This document shows positions 28,480 to 35,776 of a stretch of DNA of 64,000 bases, piece after piece (within the stretch, counting starts at the first letter, position 1; each line of letters begins with the position of its first letter). Below the pieces are notes generated by a model. That model made no database searches and was not told the DNA's origin. It worked only from the letters and a program-made list of their open reading frames with translations. The stretch spans positions 186,001 through 250,000 of the forward strand of contig NZ_LBCQ02000011.1 of assembly GCF_001014615.2 (NCBI RefSeq), given 5' to 3'. The DNA is from Aquamicrobium sp. LC103. GTDB taxonomy: Bacteria > Pseudomonadota > Alphaproteobacteria > Rhizobiales > Rhizobiaceae. The position numbers and the translations under genes were made by a program.

Positions 28480-28776
28480 ATGGCAGCAGATGGCAGGATG
28501 ATGTGCAGTGCCATCATCCCCCCGCTATACCCTGAAATGTTGCAACCAACTCATAGGGCGCTCAATCCCGCAATCCCTGAAATGGTCGCCGAAGCAAAGG
28601 CGAAGTTCCGCCCGGTTCCCGATACCTTCATCCCGAGCGACCGCTTCAACGCGCTCATTGATCGGCTGAAGGAAATCAACGAACAGGATGACGAGGCGCG
28701 CGACAAGGCGATTCAGTTCGCCTTGCTGGACGTTGGCCGGATTGCCCCGGAAAGCTCGCGCAGCTACTACGAATAG
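28480..28776 (+). CDS. Hypothetical protein, 98 residues or shorter
   Basis: The frame reads as a plausible soluble helical protein (DRFNALIDRLKEINEQDDEARDKAIQFALLDVGRIAPESSRSYYE). I recognise no family. The first 20-odd residues are less convincing, and an internal ATG at 28537 may be the real start because no good ribosome site precedes 28480. An 11-bp hairpin follows the stop and is shared with the convergent gene. Confidence 0.5.
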   Translation: MAADGRMMCSAIIPPLYPEMLQPTHRALNPAIPEMVAEAKAKFRPVPDTFIPSDRFNALIDRLKEINEQDDEARDKAIQFALLDVGRIAPESSRSYYE

Positions 28777-28800
28777 CCGCCGATCACCGCCAACCTACCC

Positions 28801-28828
28801 GAAGCCCGCCGATCACCCGGCGGGCTTC
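28801..28828. terminator. Shared hairpin between convergent small genes
   Basis: GAAGCCCGCCG (28801-28811) pairs perfectly with CGGCGGGCTTC (28818-28828) around a 6-base loop. It lies between the 28776 stop and the 28827 stop of the opposite gene. There is no strong T-run, only ATCCTTCC on the plus side, so it is at most a weak bidirectional terminator. Confidence 0.6.
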
Positions 28829-29183
28829 ATCCTTCCTCTGCCATCTGTTGCCGCATATTGAGATAGGCCCGCCAGCCCATCGACGGTTCCGTTGCCTTGT
28901 CGAAGCTGTGAGCGTGCCGCATTGCCGTCAAGTCGAAAAGGCGACGAACGGCGGAATTGATATCCAGCAATTCCTGCAATGTGGTCGCGTCCGCAGGCTT
29001 GTTTCCCGGCAACTTTCGTGCGCAATCGGTATTCTTGAGCCGAAGTGCGTCAAGCCGCTGGCCAAGTTCACCGTCGCCGCTGCCTTCGGCCCAGCCTGTT
29101 AAGAGATCGAGCGCGCCTTGGTTTTGGGCAACTAGCTTGATTTGTTCCCTGATACGTTTCTTCGTGAGCCACCCGAACATCAT
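28827..29183 (-). CDS. Hypothetical helical protein of accessory patch
   Basis: This 118-residue, mostly helical and charged protein begins MMFGWLTKKRIREQIKLVAQNQGALDLLTGWAEG. A C-terminal half follows (TTLQELLDINSAVRRLFDLTAMRHAHSFD). I do not recognise the family. The start at 29183 is preferred because AGGGGG precedes it; a GTG at 29207 is an alternative. Base composition is noticeably lower in G+C than the flanking core genes, as is the RT locus that follows. Confidence 0.6.
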   Translation of the reverse strand: MMFGWLTKKRIREQIKLVAQNQGALDLLTGWAEGSGDGELGQRLDALRLKNTDCARKLPGNKPADATTLQELLDINSAVRRLFDLTAMRHAHSFDKATEPSMGWRAYLNMRQQMAEEG

Positions 29184-29207
29184 GTCCCCCTTGTCGATTA
29201 ACTTCAC

Positions 29208-29427
29208 CAGCTAGATTCACTGGTTCCGACGACTTGTAATATCTCTTGATCGAGACTACATCTCGAACCGCTGTCGGCGATAGCCCGCAATTCACCTTGC
29301 ATGTTACCCTGACTAATCCTTCGGGATGACCTTGTGTAACCTGTATCGAGACCCATAGGGTTCTCTCAGTTGACAACTCCAATGCGACGGAGTTGCAGGT
29401 TGCCGGCGGCTAGCAATGGAGGTGAGC
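29208..29427 (+). ncRNA. Possible structured leader/ncRNA upstream of the RT locus
   Basis: The 220 bp between the divergent hypothetical gene and the small membrane gene contain two clear hairpins. CGAGA/TCTCG (29251-29265) is enclosed by GGTTC (29222-29226) and GAACC (29265-29269). CAACTCC/GGAGTTG (29374-29380 with 29389-29395) has an 8-base loop. Several bacterial RT systems keep a structured RNA beside the RT gene. The stems here are short, so this is a weak candidate. Confidence 0.25.
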
Positions 29428-29760
29428 ATGGTGAAAAAATCCACACTCGCTGGCCTTGTTTGCAAGTATCTGCCGGTGGTTATACTCATTCTTGAGTTAA
29501 CCAATCAGGTGATTGATCTTGTGAATAAGGTCGTCGAACTATGCCAGTTCGATTTCAAAGCTTCGAATATTCATACCTCCGAAAAGGGAAGCCGGTCTTT
29601 GTGCCTGGCCCTCGCGGCAAGGAAATCGGCTACGACATCAAGGGCAAGGTCGAAGAAGCATATGCGTTCGACCCTTTCGTTTATCACTTTCGACCGGGCG
29701 GACACGTGGGCGCGCTTCACGCGCATCGAAACCGGGCGATTTTCTCCCGTATCGACATAG
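29428..29760 (+). CDS. Small membrane protein overlapping the RT gene
   Basis: The ATG at 29428 sits directly after GGAGGTGAGC, a near-perfect ribosome site. Residues 8-37 (LAGLVCKYLPVVILILELTNQVIDLVNKVV) form one hydrophobic helix. After about residue 45 the frame runs antiparallel to sense, inside the RT gene in another frame, and looks unnatural. The authentic protein may therefore be shorter, or a frame change may once have joined it to the RT. The 220-bp overlap with the RT start suggests coupled translation. Confidence 0.5.
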   Translation: MVKKSTLAGLVCKYLPVVILILELTNQVIDLVNKVVELCQFDFKASNIHTSEKGSRSLCLALAARKSATTSRARSKKHMRSTLSFITFDRADTWARFTRIETGRFSPVST

Positions 29761-30307
29761 AAACATTCTTTTACGGCATCGGCAGAAACCGCGTCGTTCG
29801 CGCTTTGCGTGACATCGGGATTGAGCGCGCTAACCACTATGCAAGGTGGTCCACGGTCAAGAACCCCTACGGGGAACCGAACTACGCCTTGCCCTACGGC
29901 TTTGTGCAGTCGCCGATTCTGGCAAGCCTTGTCTTGATGACATCGCCCGTCGGCAACTACCTTCGCGGCCTACCGCCCGATCTAACGAAGTCGGTCTACA
30001 TGGATGACATAGCGTTGTCGGGAGACAGCGTTGAGGCGTCACCGTAGCGTTCAACGGCTTGCTCGCAGTGCTTGAGCAGTCCGGTTTCCAGATCAATGAT
30101 GAGAAGACACGCCAGCCCGGCCCGGCGATGGACGTTTTCAATTGCGATCTAGCACCCGGCGAAACCGTGGTGCGAGAGGATCGAAGGGCTGAATTTTATG
30201 AAGCCGACCCTTCCGCCGCGAGTGCGGTAGCATTCGAGAGATATTGCGGCACTGTCGAGCAGGGCAACGTAGCACCCGCACCCCTGTCCAATGATCCGGT
30301 TTTATGA
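29541..30307 (+). pseudogene. Compact reverse transcriptase, split by a -1 frameshift
   Basis: Frame one (29541-30047) carries the RT palm: SRIDIETFF (Asp72, first catalytic Asp; motif A), YALPYGFVQSPILASLVL (motif B) and VYMDDIALSGD (YMDD, 153-156; motif C). It stops at 30045-30047. Frame two resumes as VTVAFNGLLAVLEQSGFQINDEKTR (motif D) and FERYCGTVEQGN to 30307. The two parts join naturally if one base is restored near 30036-30040; no slippery heptamer is visible. The joined product would be about 255 residues, with no maturase, endonuclease or C-terminal toxin domain. It is not a group II intron. A retron or UG/Abi-type defence RT is possible; I cannot place the family. A sequencing error could mimic the break. 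Confidence 0.75.
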
Positions 30308-30377
30308 CCCGGAAAACTGTTCCGGTTGCGATTTTTTCGTTTCGCCTAAGTGCTTGTTTTTATTGAAAAAAGAGGTG

Positions 30378-30451
30378 TGGCTGGGGAACCTGGATTCGAA
30401 CCAGGACTAACGGAGTCAGAGTCCGTGGGTCTACCGTTAACCTATTCCCCA
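30378..30451 (-). tRNA. tRNA-Gln (anticodon CTG)
   Basis: On the minus strand the 7-bp acceptor stem TGGGGAA/TTCCCCA, a D-arm with GGTTAACGGTAGACC, an anticodon stem ACGGA/TCCGT with loop CTCTGAC, and the T-arm CCTGG-TTCGAAT-CCAGG fold into a standard cloverleaf ending GCCA. The anticodon is CTG, reading CAG. A T-run follows the 3' end (about 30366-30375). The 3' end faces the accessory patch, the usual orientation for integration next to a tRNA. Confidence 0.95.
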
Positions 30452-30782
30452 AGACCGTGGAGCGCGTTGCGCGTCCGACAATGACGGGCGTTTTATCCGC
30501 CCGCTCGAAATAGTCAACCATGAAAGTAGGTCGGCGCGCAGATGATTCCCAGTTCGGATGCGTCGGCCGGCATTCCGTTCGTCCGCGTCGTGCGCCGGGC
30601 GGTGGCGGCAAGCCGTGCTCTTCCGGGTCATATCCGGGAACCCGCCATCCCATGCCGCCGCCGCCGTGTCTCCGTTTGCCGCTTGGTAATTACCGCGGGG
30701 GCTGCTACCTTGATCGCAACCTAAAATATCTGAGTGCCTGCAGCGTCCTTTCGGTGCGCGCGGCGCTGAAAGGACGAGACCC

Positions 30783-32180
30783 TTGAAATATCCCGTAAAC
30801 GGCGCGGATGCGTCGGACGGGGGGGAATCCGGGATTTTTCCGTCGCCGGGCGACGGAACGCACCGGAAGGCCAAAGCGGGAAACGGTGCCGGCGCCGAGC
30901 CTGGAGCCGACCGCCCGCAGCCGGGCGAACCCCCGAAGCAGGGCCACAAGAAAAGGCGCAAGCGCCGGCGTGGGCGAAAGGTCTTCGCGCGCGAGGCGCC
31001 GCAACGGCCGGACGGTGCCGAAGGGCCGCGGCCGACGGGAAACGGTGCCGCCAAGCCGGCTGCCAATAGCGGCCGCGCCGGCGCTTCCGCAAATGCCGTC
31101 CGCGCGCCGCAACCCGAGCACCGGCCGCAATTTCCGCCGCCCGCCCGCTACCGCCCTTCGATGGGCGAGGAGCCGCCGCTCTATGCCGCGCTCGACCTCG
31201 GCACCAACAATTGCCGCCTGCTGGTAGCCATGCCGGGCCGGCCCGGGCAGTTTCGCGTCGTCGACGCCTTCTCGCGCATCGTGCGACTGGGCGAGGGGCT
31301 TTCGTCCAGCGGTCGGCTCGGCGAGGCGGCCATGGACCGCGCGGTCCAGGCCCTCGCCGTCTGCGCCGACAAGCTGCGCTCGCGCAAGGTGCGCCGCGCG
31401 CGGCTGATCGCCACCGAGGCCTGCCGCTCCGCCGACAACGGCGAGGAATTTGTCGATCGCGTGAAGCGCGAGACGGGACTCGCGCTGGAGATCATCGACC
31501 GCAAGACCGAGGCGCGGCTCGCCGTCTCGGGCTGCGGGTCGCTGGTCGAGCGGGACACCGACGGTGTGGTGCTGTTCGACATCGGCGGCGGCTCCTCCGA
31601 GATCGCCTTGATCGACGTCTCCGGCCAGCGTTCGCCGCGGCTCGCCAACCACATCGTCTCGTGGACGTCGTTGCCGGTGGGCGTGGTTTCGCTTGCCGAG
31701 CGGTTCGGCGGACGCCATGTCACGCGCGACATCTTCAAGGCGATGGTCGACGAGGTCACCCGGCTGCTCGACAGCTTCGAGGGCAGGGGGCGACTCGCGC
31801 ATGTGTCCTCCGGCGAACGCTTTCACCTGCTCGGCACGTCCGGCACGGTGACGACGCTCGCAGGCGTGCATCTCGGCCTCGAACGCTATGACCGCCGCCG
31901 CGTCGACGGTCTGTGGATGGAAAACGGCATGGTCGACGCGATGATCGACAAGCTCCTGGGCTGGGAGTTCGAGCAGAGGGTGGCCAATCCCTGCATCGGC
32001 GCCGACCGGGCGGACCTCGTGCTGGCCGGCTGCGCGATACTGGAAGCGATCCGCCGCCATTGGCCGAGCGAGAAGTTGCGCGTGGCCGACCGCGGCCTGC
32101 GCGAGGGCATGCTCTCGGAACTGATGGCGGACGATGGTGTGTGGCGGCGTGGCCGCAGGCGCGGAGGGCAGCGGTCGTGA
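30783..32180 (+). CDS. Ppx/GppA-family phosphatase
   Basis: This 465-residue protein has a basic, disordered N-terminal region of about 120 residues ([13 protein letters not shown]), followed by the actin-like ASKHA fold of exopolyphosphatase/pppGpp phosphatase. Motifs are [16 protein letters not shown] (phosphate 1), [31 protein letters not shown] (phosphate 2) and [17 protein letters not shown]. It may hydrolyse polyphosphate or pppGpp. Its stop overlaps the GTG start of rlmE by 4 bp, the arrangement commonly seen in rhizobia. Confidence 0.92.
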   Translation: MKYPVNGADASDGGESGIFPSPGDGTHRKAKAGNGAGAEPGADRPQPGEPPKQGHKKRRKRRRGRKVFAREAPQRPDGAEGPRPTGNGAAKPAANSGRAGASANAVRAPQPEHRPQFPPPARYRPSMGEEPPLYAALDLGTNNCRLLVAMPGRPGQFRVVDAFSRIVRLGEGLSSSGRLGEAAMDRAVQALAVCADKLRSRKVRRARLIATEACRSADNGEEFVDRVKRETGLALEIIDRKTEARLAVSGCGSLVERDTDGVVLFDIGGGSSEIALIDVSGQRSPRLANHIVSWTSLPVGVVSLAERFGGRHVTRDIFKAMVDEVTRLLDSFEGRGRLAHVSSGERFHLLGTSGTVTTLAGVHLGLERYDRRRVDGLWMENGMVDAMIDKLLGWEFEQRVANPCIGADRADLVLAGCAILEAIRRHWPSEKLRVADRGLREGMLSELMADDGVWRRGRRRGGQRS

Positions 32181-32905
32181 AGAAGCCGGGCGGAACGAAA
32201 TCGGCGAAGTCCGGCGCGGGCGCGCGGGCGCTGAAGACGCGCATCAAGAAGAAGAGCGGGTTGAAGAACTCGTCGCGGCGCTGGCTCGAGCGTCATCTGA
32301 ACGATCCCTATGTGCATCGCTCGAAGGCGGAAGGCTATCGCTCGCGTGCCGCCTACAAGCTGATCGAGATCGACGACAAGCACAAATTGCTGAAGCCGGG
32401 CATGCGGGTGATCGACCTCGGCGCCGCCCCCGGCGGTTGGCTGCAGGTGGCGGCCGCGCGCGCCAAGTCGCCCGACGACAAACCGGCGATCGTCGGCATC
32501 GACTATCTGGAGATGGACGCGGTGCCGGGCGCGACGATCCTGCAGATGGATTTCCTCGACCCGGATGCGCCGGAAAAGCTCATCGATACGCTGGGCGGAG
32601 AGCCGGACATCGTCATGTCCGACATGGCCGCGCCGACGACCGGCCATCGCCGCACCGATCATATCCGCACGATGCATCTGTGCGAGGTCGCCGCCGATTT
32701 CGCCGTCTCGGTGCTGAAGCCGGGCGGCCATTTCCTCGCCAAGACCTTCCAGGGCGGCACGGAGGCCGATCTGCTCGACCTGCTCAAGCGAAACTTCCGC
32801 ACGGTCCACCACGTCAAGCCGCCGGCCTCGCGCGACGAATCCGTCGAGCTCTACATTCTTGCCAAGGATTTCAAGGGCAGGAAGGACGATGCCGGGGCGG
32901 AGTGA
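32177..32905 (+). CDS. rlmE: 23S rRNA (uridine-2'-O)-methyltransferase RlmE
   Basis: This 242-residue SAM-dependent enzyme methylates the ribose of U2552 (E. coli numbering) in 23S rRNA. It shows a basic N-terminus ([31 protein letters not shown]), the SAM loop [16 protein letters not shown], and the FtsJ K-D-K-E set: Lys in RSRAAYKL, Asp in [12 protein letters not shown], Lys in [14 protein letters not shown] and Glu in SVELYI. I chose the GTG at 32177 overlapping the ppx stop; the longer frame lies inside ppx. Confidence 0.95.
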   Translation: MKKPGGTKSAKSGAGARALKTRIKKKSGLKNSSRRWLERHLNDPYVHRSKAEGYRSRAAYKLIEIDDKHKLLKPGMRVIDLGAAPGGWLQVAAARAKSPDDKPAIVGIDYLEMDAVPGATILQMDFLDPDAPEKLIDTLGGEPDIVMSDMAAPTTGHRRTDHIRTMHLCEVAADFAVSVLKPGGHFLAKTFQGGTEADLLDLLKRNFRTVHHVKPPASRDESVELYILAKDFKGRKDDAGAE

Positions 32906-32975
32906 GGTTGCCGGAACAGTCCGGCTTGTTCCGTCGAGGTCGTCGACAGCTTCGTTGCCCTGAAACCGCGCGCCC

Positions 32976-34388
32976 TCACATGACCGAGGGCGGCTCCTCC
33001 TCGCTAGCCTTCTTTCGCAGATGGCCGGACACCGACATGCCGGCATCGGGTGCGAGCCTGAGGATCGGCAGCGCCGACATTGCAGCGATCAGCGCGATGA
33101 CGAGGAAGGCGAAGGAGAAGGCGGCGAGCCCGATGGGCTCTCCCGTCACGAAATGATGCCCCTCGAGCAGCATGCCGGCCACCGCGACGCCGAGCGCGAT
33201 GCTGATCTGCTGCGAAACGGCCGCGATTGCGGTCGCCTGGCTCGCCTGCCGGTCGTCGATCTCGGCGAAGACGAGCGCGTTGTTCGAGGTGAAGAACAAG
33301 GAGCGCAGGAAGCCGGCCGCCACCAGTATCACGATGATGGTCCAATGCGGCGTCTGCGGGTTGAAGAAGGCGTTCGCCGCCATCAGCAGAGCGCCGGCGA
33401 GCGAGGCGAAGAGCAGGACGTTGCGGAAGCCGATCGCCTTCAGAAAGGTGGTGGCGAAGAATTTCAGCGATATGGCGCCCATGGCGCTGGCGAAGGTGAG
33501 CATTCCGGATTCGAAGGGCGTCAGCCCGAATGCCAGCTGGAACATCAGCGGCAGGAGGAACGGGATCGCGCCGATGCCGATGCGGAAGATCGAGCCGCTG
33601 AGGATGGCGATGCGCGGCACCGGGTTGTCGAGCAGCCTGAGGTCGAGGATCGGATTGGCCGTGCGGTGCGCATGGCGGACATAGGCGACCGCCGCGACCG
33701 CTCCGAGCGCGAGGGTGGCGATGCCGACGGCCGGCGGCAGCGCCGGCAGGCTCACCACCGACAGGCCGAAGACGATGCCTGCCGCGGCGATCGCCGCAAG
33801 CGCCAGGCCGCGCGCGTCGAGCGGCGCCGCGCCGCCGCCCGGCATGTCCGGCAGGATGCGGCCGGCGACGACGATGCCGATCAGCCCGATCGGGATGTTG
33901 ATGAGGAAGATCCAGTGCCAGGTGAAGAACGTGGTGATGAAGCCGCCGACCGGCGGTCCGACGAGCGGGCCGACCAGGGCCGGGACGGTGAGCCAGGCCA
34001 TGGCGGCGACGAGCTGGTTTCGCGGCGTCGAGCGGACCAGCACCAGCCGCCCCACGGGCGTCATCATCGCTCCACCCATGCCCTGGAGGAAGCGCGCCAT
34101 CACGAACTCGCCGAGCGAGCCGGAGGCAGCGCTTGCGATCGAGCCGAGCATGAAGATGGCGATGGCGATGCGGAACACGCGTTTGGCGCCGAACCGGTCG
34201 GCCATCCAGCCGCTGACGGGAATGAAGATCGCGAGAGCGACGAGATAGGCGGTGAGCGCGAGCTTGAGCGTGATCGGGCTGGTGCCGATATCGGCGGCGA
34301 TCGCCGGCAGGGAGGTCGCGATCACCGTCGAGTCCATCTGTTCCATGAACAGGGCGACGGCAAGGACGAGCGGGACGGCGCGGTTCAA
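32976..34388 (-). CDS. MFS multidrug efflux pump (DHA2/EmrB-like)
   Basis: This 470-residue protein starts VPLVLAVALFMEQMDSTVIATSLPAIAADIGTS, the DHA2-type motif in helix 1 (LDxTVVNVALP-like). It has GWMADRFGAKRVF between helices 2 and 3 and GPPVGGFITTFFTWHWIFLINIPIG (antiporter motif C). Substrates are unknown but probably drugs or hydrophobic compounds. It is divergent from the MBL-fold gene; no adjacent regulator or adaptor gene is present. Confidence 0.88.
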   Translation of the reverse strand: MNRAVPLVLAVALFMEQMDSTVIATSLPAIAADIGTSPITLKLALTAYLVALAIFIPVSGWMADRFGAKRVFRIAIAIFMLGSIASAASGSLGEFVMARFLQGMGGAMMTPVGRLVLVRSTPRNQLVAAMAWLTVPALVGPLVGPPVGGFITTFFTWHWIFLINIPIGLIGIVVAGRILPDMPGGGAAPLDARGLALAAIAAAGIVFGLSVVSLPALPPAVGIATLALGAVAAVAYVRHAHRTANPILDLRLLDNPVPRIAILSGSIFRIGIGAIPFLLPLMFQLAFGLTPFESGMLTFASAMGAISLKFFATTFLKAIGFRNVLLFASLAGALLMAANAFFNPQTPHWTIIVILVAAGFLRSLFFTSNNALVFAEIDDRQASQATAIAAVSQQISIALGVAVAGMLLEGHHFVTGEPIGLAAFSFAFLVIALIAAMSALPILRLAPDAGMSVSGHLRKKASEEEPPSVM

Positions 34389-34608
34389 TTTGCTGGCCTT
34401 GTTCTTGCCAGCAAGGGCTGCGGCAGGGCTGTGGACGGCATGGCCAGCCGGTTAGCATGGCGCGCGCGCCGCCACAATCGCGGATTGTCGCGCGAGCCGG
34501 TTCGGCGCCCCGTCACAATGGCGTGAAATGCTTGTCTCCGGCTGGTCCGCCGCCATTTGGCATTGCAAGTTGCAGGCAAGACGAAAGAGCCAGATGGGAG
34601 AGACAGAG

Positions 34609-35589
34609 ATGACATCGTCCACGAATCGCAGGACCATGATGAAGCTTGGAGTGCTCGGCGGTTTCGGGCTTGCCGCTCCGCGGATCATGGTGCGCGCCGC
34701 CCACGCCGAGGTTCCCATGTCGGAGGTCGAAAATCCCGGGTTCTATCGCTTCAAGCTCGGAGAGTTCGAGGTCACGTCCATTCTCGACGGACTACGCCCT
34801 GGCGATGGCCCGCATCCTACCTTCGGGGCGGACCAGAGCCCGGAGAACGTCGCCGAGCTTCTGGAGCAGAATTTCCTGCCGGCCGGCCGGTTCGTGAATT
34901 CCTTCACGCCGGTTCTGGTCAATACGGGCGCCGAACTCATCCTGTTCGATACCGGCCTTGGCGCCGGTGCGCGCGAGGGCGGCATGGGCCGGCTGCGCGC
35001 GAGAATTGAGGCGTCAGGCTACGGCCCGGATGACGTTTCGGTCGTCGTCGTCACCCATTTCCACGGCGATCATATCGGCGGGCTGATGGAGGACGGCCAG
35101 CCCGCCTTCGCCAATGCGCGCTACGTGACCGGCCAGGCCGAGTACGACTTCTGGACCGCGGAGGAACGCCTCTCGGGCGCGACGGAAAACGCCGCGCGGG
35201 CGGTGCAGGCCAATGTGGTGCCGCTGGCGGAGAAGACGACGTTCATCGGCGACGGCGACGAGGTGGTTACCGGCGTGACCGGAATACTTGCGGCCGGCCA
35301 CACGCCGGGACACATGATCTTCCGGCTCGAGTCCGGTGGTCGTTCGCTGGTGCTCACCGCCGACACGGCGAACCACTACGTCGCATCGCTGCAGCGGCCG
35401 GACTGGCACGTGGCCTTCGACGCCGACAAGGAGGCGGCCGCCGCAACCCGCAAGCAGGTCTTCGACATGATCGCCTCGGAGCGTATTCCCTTCATCGGCT
35501 ATCACATGCCGTTTCCGGCGGTCGGCTATGCCGAGAAGCTCGACGTCGGCTATCGTTTCGTGCCGGTCAGCTACCAATTGATGCTCTGA
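34609..35589 (+). CDS. MBL-fold metallohydrolase with Tat-type signal
   Basis: This 326-residue metallo-beta-lactamase-fold protein has a twin-arginine-like leader (TNRRTMMKLGVLGGFGLAAPRIMVRAAHA), implying export after folding. The metal motif is THFHGDHIGG, further ligands are in AAGHTPGHM and LTADTA, and a late histidine is in GYHMPFP. Relatives include lactonases, arylsulfatase-like and quorum-quenching enzymes; no specific substrate can be assigned. GGGAGAG precedes the ATG at 34609. The upstream in-frame ATG at 34594 is also possible. Confidence 0.88.
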   Translation: MTSSTNRRTMMKLGVLGGFGLAAPRIMVRAAHAEVPMSEVENPGFYRFKLGEFEVTSILDGLRPGDGPHPTFGADQSPENVAELLEQNFLPAGRFVNSFTPVLVNTGAELILFDTGLGAGAREGGMGRLRARIEASGYGPDDVSVVVVTHFHGDHIGGLMEDGQPAFANARYVTGQAEYDFWTAEERLSGATENAARAVQANVVPLAEKTTFIGDGDEVVTGVTGILAAGHTPGHMIFRLESGGRSLVLTADTANHYVASLQRPDWHVAFDADKEAAAATRKQVFDMIASERIPFIGYHMPFPAVGYAEKLDVGYRFVPVSYQLML

Positions 35590-35776
35590 TTGCAACCTTT
35601 TAGGCGGGAAACGTTGCGTTGCACGCGGGACACACCTGCGCCGGAACGTCGCAGTCGCGCCGTGCCGTTTGCGCGCTGCGCAGTTGCAGCCCTCTTTTGA
35701 TTGTGACCATATTGCGGCGGGCACGGGGTTTGTGGATCGACATCACATTGCGATGTCGGTTGTAGAGAGGTCAACG

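Noticed and set aside
29541-30307. Group II intron or DGR reading of the RT
   Set aside because: No maturase X domain, HNH endonuclease, intron domain V/VI structure, or template/variable repeat pair was seen near the gene.
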